This document shows positions 25,864-32,593 of a stretch of DNA of 64,000 nt, in pieces. This DNA comes from AG25 sp035604455 (GTDB taxonomy: Bacteria > Gemmatimonadota > Gemmatimonadetes > Gemmatimonadales > GWC2-71-9): the NCBI GenBank assembly GCA_035604455.1, contig DATNIM010000021.1:1-64000 (forward strand), written 5' to 3'. The stretch's first letter is position 1. Each line of letters starts with the position of its first letter. The position numbers and the translations under genes were made by a program. The notes under the pieces are model-generated. The model ran no database searches. It saw only the letters and a program-made list of their open reading frames with translations, and had not been told where the DNA came from.

Positions 25864-26412
25864 GTGCGCTGCCTCGCCTTGAACGCGTCGTTTGAGCCCC
25901 TGACCATGGTGCCCGTGCGGCGGGCGCTCCGCTTGGTGATTGACCGCAAGGCGGAGATCGTCGAGGCGGACGGGTCGGTCGTTCACAGCGAGCGGCTCCA
26001 GCTTCCCCGGCCGGCCGTCATCCGGCTCGTCAAGTTCGTCCACGTGCCGCGCCGGTTCCGGCGCCAGGTAACCAATACGTTTCTCTTCGCCCGGGACAAC
26101 TACGGGTGCCAGTTCTGCGGACGGACCCAGCACGCGCTCCGTCCGCGTGAGTGCCTTACGCGCGATCATCTGGTGCCGCTCTCCCGCGGTGGCACGAACT
26201 CGTGGGCCAACGTGGTGACGGCCTGCTCGTCCTGCAACACTCGCAAAGGCAACCTCCTCCCCGAAGAGGCCGGGATGCACCCGCTGCGGCCGCCGGTCGA
26301 GCCGCATTTCGTGCACTTGGCGTGGGCGGTGCGGCGGCTCACGACGATCCAGTCCCGCTACATCCGTCTCTTCTACGGCGCGGACGTGCTGGCGACCCTC
26401 GAGGCCTTGTGA
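25864..26412 (+). CDS. HNH endonuclease-fold protein
   Basis: 182 residues. The N-terminal part (CLALNASFEPLTMVPVRRAL) is the typical lead-in of the widespread stand-alone HNH family. The core is CQFCGRTQHALRPRECLTRD, then HLVPLSRGGTNSWANVVTAC and SSCNTRKGN: two CxxC zinc pairs, the metal-binding Asp-His, and the Asn and His/Asn positions of an HNH nuclease. Function is unknown for this housekeeping-type subgroup. GTG start after about 150 bp without a gene. The stop overlaps the next start (GTGA). Confidence 0.88.
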   Translation: MRCLALNASFEPLTMVPVRRALRLVIDRKAEIVEADGSVVHSERLQLPRPAVIRLVKFVHVPRRFRRQVTNTFLFARDNYGCQFCGRTQHALRPRECLTRDHLVPLSRGGTNSWANVVTACSSCNTRKGNLLPEEAGMHPLRPPVEPHFVHLAWAVRRLTTIQSRYIRLFYGADVLATLEAL

Positions 26413-26810
26413 AGCCGGTCGTTCCCTGGGCGGTGGCGGGCGTGGCGGTGGTGGGGCTGGCGGTGGTGCTCTTGCGGCCGGCGCAGAGTTCGGGCGCGAC
26501 CCACCCCGCGCCGCGGCCCGGGATCACGGCCGCCGGAGTCCTGCCAGCGTCGCTCGTGCCCAACGAGCCGGGAGCTTCTGAGGCGTACGCCGCCGCACGC
26601 CGGGTCCCGCAGGTGCTTGACGGTCTCTACTGCCACTGCCATTGCAGCAAGTCCTTCGGTCACCGGTCGCTCTTGACGTGCTTTGAGTCCGAGCACGGCG
26701 CGCGCTGCGACATCTGCATGGGGGAAGCGACGCTTGCGGACCAGATGGCGGCGCGTGGAGCGTCCCTAGCCGACATCCGCAAGGCGATCGACGCGCAGTT
26801 CGGCAGCTAG
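26409..26810 (+). CDS. Membrane-anchored PCYCGC-motif protein
   Basis: 133 residues. One N-terminal hydrophobic helix (residues about 5-22, VVPWAVAGVAVVGLAVVLL) acts as anchor or uncleaved signal, then a low-complexity linker and a Cys-rich domain: LYCHCHCSKSFGHRSLLTCF, then RCDICMGEATLADQMAARG. This matches the PCYCGC domain of unknown function found in Bacillus and other lineages; the six Cys and two His could bind metal. GTG overlaps the HNH stop. Its TAG shares a CTAG with DUF4390. Probably extracytoplasmic. Confidence 0.75.
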   Translation: MKPVVPWAVAGVAVVGLAVVLLRPAQSSGATHPAPRPGITAAGVLPASLVPNEPGASEAYAAARRVPQVLDGLYCHCHCSKSFGHRSLLTCFESEHGARCDICMGEATLADQMAARGASLADIRKAIDAQFGS

Positions 26811-27433
26811 TTCCCTGGTCCCACGCGGAAGGGCTCGGAGCGCGCCTCGAGGCTGAGGCGCGGAAGGCCGGCGATGCGCACGAGCACGCGCTGTGCCCCC
26901 CGCACGATGGCGTCGCCCAAGTCCCCGCCGCCCTTGACCGCCGGGGCCACCTCGCCCTTGAGCCACGCCTCGATTTCCGCGAGATCCGTCTCGCTCAGCG
27001 TCGTGACGTCGAGCCGGCAGATGTAGTAGTACCGCCCCGGACCGCTCGGCGTGAGGGTCACCTTGTAAGGCACCGTGATCACCCGTTCGAGCGCCTCAGG
27101 GGTCGACGCGTGCATCGTGGCACCCCCGCTCCGGACGAGGACGAAGTCGTCGGCGAGCGGGTCGTAATGCGCCACAGCATCCCACCCCGCCTCCCGCACG
27201 TGCGCGTCAAACCAGTTCGATACGCTCCGCCACAACTCGAGTCGGTAATGAAGCCGCAGCGGCAGCCCGGCTCGCATGAGACTCACGAACTGCCCGTTCT
27301 CGAGCAGGTTGGTCACTTGGATGCGCGGCACGCCGGTTTGGACGAGGATCGAGAGCGCGGGAGCGCTCTGCTGCGCCGGACTGGGCGCCGCCGTGCCGGT
27401 GAGGAGGGTGAGAACGGCCAGGCCGCGCCACAC
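26807..27433 (-). CDS. DUF4390 exported protein
   Basis: 208 residues. Signal peptide MWRGLAVLTLLTGTAAPSPA with likely cleavage near AQQ, then a beta-rich domain: VTNLLENGQFVSLMRAGLPL, RLHYRLELWRSVSNWFD, YDPLADDFVLVRSG. The same family sits beside NtrY/NtrX-like genes in betaproteobacteria, and does so here too (third gene after kinase, regulator and barrel). Role unknown; the context says envelope or outer-membrane assembly. GTG start directly abuts the Omp85-like stop. Confidence 0.78.
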   Translation of the reverse strand: MWRGLAVLTLLTGTAAPSPAQQSAPALSILVQTGVPRIQVTNLLENGQFVSLMRAGLPLRLHYRLELWRSVSNWFDAHVREAGWDAVAHYDPLADDFVLVRSGGATMHASTPEALERVITVPYKVTLTPSGPGRYYYICRLDVTTLSETDLAEIEAWLKGEVAPAVKGGGDLGDAIVRGAQRVLVRIAGLPRLSLEARSEPFRVGPGN

Positions 27434-29188
27434 TCAGAAGCGGTGGTCGAGGCGCACGGTGATGCGGAATGGCTCGCCCGCGGTGACCCCCTTCGCCAGG
27501 TAAATCCCGAACCCGCTCCAGTCGATGCCCAACCCCAGGTCCGCGAGCCAGCTCCCCAACGCCGGCAGCCGGTCGCCGGGCAGGCGGCCGGGCCCGGTCC
27601 CCACGAGCCACGCCTGACCCCCGTCGCCGAAGACCACGAGGTCCGGGCCGAGCAGCGTGAAGAGCGATTTGGCGAGCTCGTTTTCCGGGTGCGCGCTCTG
27701 GTAGGACCAGTGGAGGGACAGGTGCCCCCGATACTCGACTTGCGTGACGATCACCCGGTCGCAGGCCGCGACCGATGTGTTGTCGAACACCGGGGCGGTG
27801 ATGTCGGAGTTGCACGCGCTCTCGCGGAAGCCGTAACCCGGCAGGGGATCCGCGCCCCCGAGCGAGAGACGCTGTTGCAGCGGCAGCGGGTCGCCGCCGA
27901 GCCAGCCCGACGCGAAGAGCCGGAGGTTCACGCGCCCGGTCGGGCTGATCCGCGTATACCGGCGCACATCGAGCATGAACCGCGTGAACTCGTAAGACCC
28001 GTCGGTCGGGATCGGGGCTCGCACCCCGACCGGTAGGAGCTGCGGGGTCACATCTCCGCTCCAGCCGTTGTCGACGTGCGTGGTCAGGAGCCACCCGACG
28101 GTGGGCTGATCGGGGTCGTTCCGCGTGTCGAACGTCACCGTCGCTCTGAGGGTCGTGTAGTGCCCGGCGTCGATCGGCGGGTTCAAGCGCCACGCCCCGC
28201 TGTAGCGGATCACGCTCCAGGGGTCGCGCGTGTCGACGCTCGTTTCCCAGTCGCGCCGCACATCAAGCGACAGGGTGAGGGGTGCCACGGGCTGGACGTA
28301 TAGGCCACCTTGCCCGCCCCGGGTGAAGTAGTAATCGCGATAGTCGCGCTGGAAGAGAAACGCAGCCCATCCGACCTCGGCGTCGTGCAGCCCCCAGTCC
28401 TCGATCGGCGCCACGACGCTGCTGGCCCCGAGCCGCACGCCGAACGCCGGCGCGTCCCGGGGCGTCGAGCGGAGGTCGACGTTGACGAGATAGCCCAGGT
28501 CGCCAGGCTCCCCGCCCACACTCCCCACCGAGCGCGCGAGCCCGAGAATGTCCACGCGAAGGCGGGGGCCTGACGCGAACTGCCACTCCGACTGCGGTCC
28601 GAAGACGATCGGCAGCCCTTCGACCCGATTGAACGTGCCCGCGGTCGCGACCGTCAACGTCGAGCGCGCTTCGGTGCCCTCCCAGGTTTTGTGCGCCCCG
28701 AGGAAGGGGAACAGGGCCTTCGGGTTCTGTGTGAGCGCGATCAGATCCCCGTCCGTGCGGTAGCTCAGGGGCTCCCGGTAGACGGCCACGCGCCCGCCGA
28801 CCCGCGCCCCCGGCGCGCGGGCGAACGTCCCGCCGATCACGATCACGTCCCCCGTGACCTCGGCCGTTTCCTCGAGGGTCGCGTCGCCGTTGATCACGAG
28901 GAGGGTGCCGGTGATGCGGCCGGCAAGCGTGATGGCGCCGGTCCGTACCCCGACGTCGCCCTGCCAGCCGTTCCCCGCCGGCACGCGCGTGCGGCCCACG
29001 AGCCGGGTGGTCGTGGGGGCGTTGAACAGCCGGACCGCGTCGGCGGCGACGTCCCGAGGGAGGTCCCGCGATTCATCGACGACGCTGCTCTCGGGGTGAA
29101 TGACGATCACCGTGTCCTGCGCCTCGCCGCGCGCCACGGCGGCGAGGCCAAGGGCGAGGACGGCGGCGAGCGGTCGGAGACCAGTCAT
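27434..29188 (-). CDS. Omp85/BamA-like outer-membrane barrel with N-terminal beta-helix repeat
   Basis: 584 residues. Signal peptide at 1-23 (PLAAVLALGLAAVARGEAQ). Residues about 85-145 look like a bactofilin-type right-handed beta-helix: ITLAGRITGTLLVINGDATL, then EVTGDVIVIGGTF and GARVGGRVAV. The rest is a beta-barrel of the surface-antigen (Omp85) type, with RATVTFDTRNDPDQPTVGWL, LSLGGADPLPGYGFRESA and a terminal Phe (VRLDHRF), the usual BAM signal. POTRA domains are not evident, so this is an Omp85-like member with a different periplasmic part. ATG overlaps the regulator stop (ATGA). Confidence 0.78.
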   Translation of the reverse strand: MTGLRPLAAVLALGLAAVARGEAQDTVIVIHPESSVVDESRDLPRDVAADAVRLFNAPTTTRLVGRTRVPAGNGWQGDVGVRTGAITLAGRITGTLLVINGDATLEETAEVTGDVIVIGGTFARAPGARVGGRVAVYREPLSYRTDGDLIALTQNPKALFPFLGAHKTWEGTEARSTLTVATAGTFNRVEGLPIVFGPQSEWQFASGPRLRVDILGLARSVGSVGGEPGDLGYLVNVDLRSTPRDAPAFGVRLGASSVVAPIEDWGLHDAEVGWAAFLFQRDYRDYYFTRGGQGGLYVQPVAPLTLSLDVRRDWETSVDTRDPWSVIRYSGAWRLNPPIDAGHYTTLRATVTFDTRNDPDQPTVGWLLTTHVDNGWSGDVTPQLLPVGVRAPIPTDGSYEFTRFMLDVRRYTRISPTGRVNLRLFASGWLGGDPLPLQQRLSLGGADPLPGYGFRESACNSDITAPVFDNTSVAACDRVIVTQVEYRGHLSLHWSYQSAHPENELAKSLFTLLGPDLVVFGDGGQAWLVGTGPGRLPGDRLPALGSWLADLGLGIDWSGFGIYLAKGVTAGEPFRITVRLDHRF

Positions 29189-30555
29189 GAAGCGTGCCGG
29201 GGGGGTTCGAGCCCGAGCCGGCGCATGCGACGGTAGAGGTTGGCCCGGTCGGTCGCGAGGCGGCGGGCGGCGTCAGCCACGTTGCCCCGCGTGACGGAGA
29301 GCGCTCGGGCGATCAACGTGCGCTCGAAGCGGTCAACCGCGTCGGCGAGCGCGACGTCGCGCCACGGTTCATCGGCGGCCGGGCCCGCCCCCCCGGGCGG
29401 GATGACGCGCGCCACGTCGTCGGCGGTGATCGCGGGCGAGGTTGCGAGAATCGCCAGGCGCTCGACCACGTTCGCGAGCTCCCGCACGTTGCCGGGCCAC
29501 GGATAGGCGGCGAGCAGGCTCAACGCTCCCGGGTCCATGCGGATGGGCCGGCCGAGCCTGCCTTCCTGACGGACGAGAAAGTGCTGGACCAAAGGCGCCA
29601 CGTCCTCCGGACGCTCCCGGAGGGGCGGGATGTCGATCGGGACCACGGTGAGGCGGTAGAGCAGGTCGGCGCGGAACCGACCCTCACTGGCAAGCCCCGC
29701 GAGGTCCCGGTTTGTCGCAGCGAGGACGCGCACGTCGACCGTCACGGGCCGCTCGCCCCCGAGGCGCTCGATCTGTCCGGTTTCGAGCACGCGGAGGAGC
29801 TTGGCCTGCGCTTCCGCGCTCAGGTCCCCGACCTCGTCCAACAGCAGGGTGCCGCCATCGGCCAGCTCGAAGCGCCCGAGACGCCGCTCGGTCGCGCCCG
29901 TGAACGCCCCGCGCTCGTGGCCGAACATTTCCGATTCGACGAGGTCCCTGGGCAAGGCCGCGCTGTTCACGCACACGAAGGGCCGGGACGCGCGCGCGCT
30001 CTGCCGGTGAATGGCGGAAGCGACGAGCTCCTTGCCCGTCCCCGACTCGCCCGTGATCAGTACCCGAGCGTCGGTCGGCGCGACCCGGGCGATCAGCGCG
30101 CGCAGCTCGTCAATGGCCCGGCTCGCGCCGACAAGGGGATCGCTGTGGCCAAGAGCCTCGTGCAGGCGGCGATTCTCGGCGCGGCTGCGTGAGAGCTCCA
30201 GGGCGCCGCGCAGCGCGACGAGCAACCCTTCCGGCGTGAGCGGTTTTTCGAGGAACTGGAAGGCGCCGAGCTTCGTGGCGCGCACGGCTTCGCTCAGGGT
30301 GGCTTTCCCGCTCATCATGACGATGGGAACGTCGGGCACCCGCTGGCGCAGGCGCTCGAGGGTCGTGAGCCCGTCGGGTCCGCCCGGCATGACGAGGTCG
30401 AGCAGCACGGCGTCCGGAGCATCCTTGACGCACGCCGCGAGCGCACCCTCGCCGTTTGCGGCCTCGGCGGTCTCGAACCCCTCCGTTTGGAGCAGGGCGC
30501 CGACCATCCGGCGGATGTTCGCCTCGTCGTCCACGACGAGGACGCGCGGACTCAC
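29185..30555 (-). CDS. NtrC/NtrX-family sigma-54-dependent response regulator
   Basis: 456 residues. Receiver domain 1-120 with Asp53 in AVLLDLVMPGG and Lys in FLEKPLTPEG. AAA+ domain 143-375: Walker A GESGTGKELVA, the sigma-54-contact loop GAFTGA, Walker B GGTLLLDEVGDLS, and PWPGNVRELANVVERLAI. The C-terminal Fis-type HTH is RALSVTRGNVADAARRLATD. GAFTGA is intact, so it should open sigma-54 promoters. It is coupled to the kinase upstream (4-bp overlap) and to the Omp85-like gene downstream, suggesting envelope control. Confidence 0.93.
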   Translation of the reverse strand: MSPRVLVVDDEANIRRMVGALLQTEGFETAEAANGEGALAACVKDAPDAVLLDLVMPGGPDGLTTLERLRQRVPDVPIVMMSGKATLSEAVRATKLGAFQFLEKPLTPEGLLVALRGALELSRSRAENRRLHEALGHSDPLVGASRAIDELRALIARVAPTDARVLITGESGTGKELVASAIHRQSARASRPFVCVNSAALPRDLVESEMFGHERGAFTGATERRLGRFELADGGTLLLDEVGDLSAEAQAKLLRVLETGQIERLGGERPVTVDVRVLAATNRDLAGLASEGRFRADLLYRLTVVPIDIPPLRERPEDVAPLVQHFLVRQEGRLGRPIRMDPGALSLLAAYPWPGNVRELANVVERLAILATSPAITADDVARVIPPGGAGPAADEPWRDVALADAVDRFERTLIARALSVTRGNVADAARRLATDRANLYRRMRRLGLEPPRHAS

Positions 30556-31739
30556 TCCGGGAAGACGAGCGTGAACGTCGCACCGCCTCCGGGGGTCTCG
30601 TCGACCTGCACGGTGGCGCGCAGGGCGTCGAGGGTCTGGCGGACCAGGGCGAGCCCGAGCCCGGTCCCGTCGGCCTTGGTGGTGAAATAGGGCTCGAACA
30701 CGCGTCCCCGGTGATCGGGCGGGATCCCCGGCCCGTGGTCGGCGACGGTCACGATCAATCCCTCCTCGCGTCCGGCGACGCCGACCTCGATCGTCCCGCG
30801 GCCCGCCATAGCTTCCGCGGCGTTGCGCAGGAGGTTCGCGAACGCCCGACGGAGCGCCTCGTAATGCCCGAGCACCGTGCGCCGCCCGCCGTTGGCGGAG
30901 ACCGCGACGCGCACGCTTTCGGGAATCGCCGTGCGCCCGAGCTCCTCGATGAGTTCGACCACGTCGACCTCGCTCTGCGGCCCCTCGGGCAGGCGGCCGA
31001 AGTCGGCAAACTCGCGGGCGAGTCGGTCGAGGCGCTCGGTCTCCGCCTCGAGCACCTCCAGCGCCGCCGCTCGCTGCGGGCCCTGCCGGCTGTAGCGGCC
31101 CAGCTGGTCGAGCGCGATGCGCATGGCCGTCAAGGGGTTCTTGATTTCATGGGCTACGCGCCGGGCGACCTCCCGGAACGCGCGCAGCCGCTCGGCCTCG
31201 AGTTCGCTCTTGTGCGCCGCGTCGATCGCGGCCGCGAGCTCGCGCAGCGCCTGTCGCAGCGCTTCGAATTCCGGCGCCCCCCGCGTCGGCGGACCGGCCG
31301 GCAGCGGCAGGCGTCGGCGGATCAGCCGGGTCCACCCCACGAGCTCGTCGATCGGACGCGACAACTGACGCGAGAGATGGCCCGCGAGGCGGACGGCCGC
31401 GAACAAGATGAGCCCACCCAGCACCAGCACCACGGCAAGGAATCCGCCGGCGTAATAGCGGAAGTACGTGTCGGCCCGGCGCGCCAACGTGAGGGCATTC
31501 GACACCTGATCGAGGTGTCGCCGCACCGCTGCCCGTTCGGCGGGCTCGAGACGCGCCGTGTCCATGTGGGCGAGCATCTCGCGCGCCGACACGGCCATCT
31601 GCTCCAGCGACACGCGCGCACCCGCCGGAGGCGCGTCGGCCCGCGCCGCGAGCGCCCACCCGATCACGCCCAACACCGTGGGGACCGCGGTCAGCGCCGC
31701 AAGGATCAAGAAGATCCGCTGCCGGAAGGCGAGCAGCAT
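30552..31739 (-). CDS. NtrY-like membrane sensor histidine kinase
   Basis: 395 residues. Two transmembrane helices (about 10-31 and 98-117) frame a short periplasmic helical sensor of about 65 residues; a HAMP-like linker follows. The H-box has His197 in RRVAHEIKNPLTAMRIALDQ, the N-box NLLRNAAEAMAGRG, G1 VADHGPGIPPDH, G2 GTGLGLALVRQTL. All catalytic boxes are present. The start is ambiguous within a few codons. First gene of the minus-strand operon kinase, regulator, Omp85-like, DUF4390; the partner regulator is encoded next. Confidence 0.92.
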   Translation of the reverse strand: MLLAFRQRIFLILAALTAVPTVLGVIGWALAARADAPPAGARVSLEQMAVSAREMLAHMDTARLEPAERAAVRRHLDQVSNALTLARRADTYFRYYAGGFLAVVLVLGGLILFAAVRLAGHLSRQLSRPIDELVGWTRLIRRRLPLPAGPPTRGAPEFEALRQALRELAAAIDAAHKSELEAERLRAFREVARRVAHEIKNPLTAMRIALDQLGRYSRQGPQRAAALEVLEAETERLDRLAREFADFGRLPEGPQSEVDVVELIEELGRTAIPESVRVAVSANGGRRTVLGHYEALRRAFANLLRNAAEAMAGRGTIEVGVAGREEGLIVTVADHGPGIPPDHRGRVFEPYFTTKADGTGLGLALVRQTLDALRATVQVDETPGGGATFTLVFPE

Positions 31740-31798
31740 ATTGTCTTGGCAGCAATCTAGTGTGGGTGCGACAATTCGACACAGGGGAGGTCTAAGAC

Positions 31799-32218
31799 GT
31801 GAAGAGTCATACGCATTACCTATGGTTCTCGACGGAGCGGCGACAGGAAATCATCGACATCACGGATCAGGTTGAGGCCCAGGTCGTCCGCAGCGGGGTG
31901 CAGGAAGGCATAGCGCTGGTCAGCGCCATGCACATCACCGCCTCGGTGTTCGTCAACGACCACGAGTCGGGACTGTGGCAGGACATTCTGCGGTGGCTCG
32001 AGGAATCGGTGGCGCCGTGGGATCCCCGGCGCTACCGCCATAATGAAACGGGAGAAGACAACGCTGCAGCGCACCTGCGGAGCCTGACCATCGGCCACGA
32101 AGTCATCGTGCCGATCACGGCTGGCAAACTCGATCTCGGTCCCTGGCAGCGGGTGTTCTACGGCGAGTGGGACGGTCAGCGGCGCAAACGCCTCATCATC
32201 AAGGTCTTAGGAGACTGA
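31799..32218 (+). CDS. YjbQ/UPF0047 family protein
   Basis: 139 residues, the usual size. Family signatures are VSAMHITASVFVNDHESGLW, RYRHNETGEDNAAAHLRSL, IVPITAGKLDLGPWQRVFY and EWDGQRRKR. Members can replace thiamine-phosphate synthase weakly, and some have phosphatase-like activity; the true role is unclear. A strong GGGGAGG ribosome site precedes the GTG start. Single gene, divergent from the histidine kinase operon across about 60 bp. Confidence 0.9.
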   Translation: MKSHTHYLWFSTERRQEIIDITDQVEAQVVRSGVQEGIALVSAMHITASVFVNDHESGLWQDILRWLEESVAPWDPRRYRHNETGEDNAAAHLRSLTIGHEVIVPITAGKLDLGPWQRVFYGEWDGQRRKRLIIKVLGD

Positions 32219-32239
32219 CCGGGCGGAGGTCTCGCCCCG

Positions 32240-32258
32240 CGGAGAGGGATCCGTTTTT
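32240..32258 (+). terminator. Weak intrinsic terminator after yjbQ
   Basis: Short stem CGGA/TCCG (32240-32243 and 32250-32253) followed at once by TTTTT. Only four base pairs, but placed 20 bp after the yjbQ stop. Confidence 0.3.
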
Positions 32259-32522
32259 GCTCTTTCAGCGCAAGTCATTTAATTTCAAGGTGCTTGACAC
32301 GAAGGGCAGGCGAGCGGTTGACGTCGTCGCGTCATCCGGCAGCGCTGGACTCCCCCGGCATGGGTCGGGGCCGCGTTCTTGGCGCGCCGTGGTGCAGTCG
32401 GCGACCCACCTGCAGACGCGTCTGCCTCACATGACAGGATAAGCGACACCGTCTTGAACGCGTTGCGACGCGCAGTCGTCGCCCCTCACACGCCGCGCGA
32501 ACCCGCGCGCCCAACTCCTCGC

Positions 32523-32541
32523 ACCCCCGACCCTCGGGGGT
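32523..32541. repeat. Perfect 8-bp inverted repeat with 3-base loop
   Basis: ACCCCCGA (32523-32530), loop CCC, TCGGGGGT (32534-32541). No T run on either side, so not a clear terminator. It lies 53 bp before the NYN gene start, in its likely leader. Confidence 0.6.
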
Positions 32542-32593
32542 CAGTGCGTGTTGGGCGCCATCGAATCGCGCGTCCTCACTCGAGTACTCGCCC

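Larger units (their letters stand above)
32219..32593. other. 375-bp intergenic region before the NYN gene
   Basis: No reading frame here looks coding. The part around 32255-32300 is unusually AT-rich for this genome (CATTTAATTTCAAGG) and ends in TTGACA at 32294-32299, a -35 match with no good -10 after it. A perfect hairpin lies at 32523-32541. The region probably holds the control signals of the NYN/glycosylase operon. Confidence 0.5.

Noticed and set aside
31740..31798. Sigma-54 (-24/-12) promoter near the NtrX-like operon
   Set aside because: TTGGCA occurs, but no GC doublet lies at the right distance. Other intergenic regions read by eye gave no good TGGC-N8-TTGC match.
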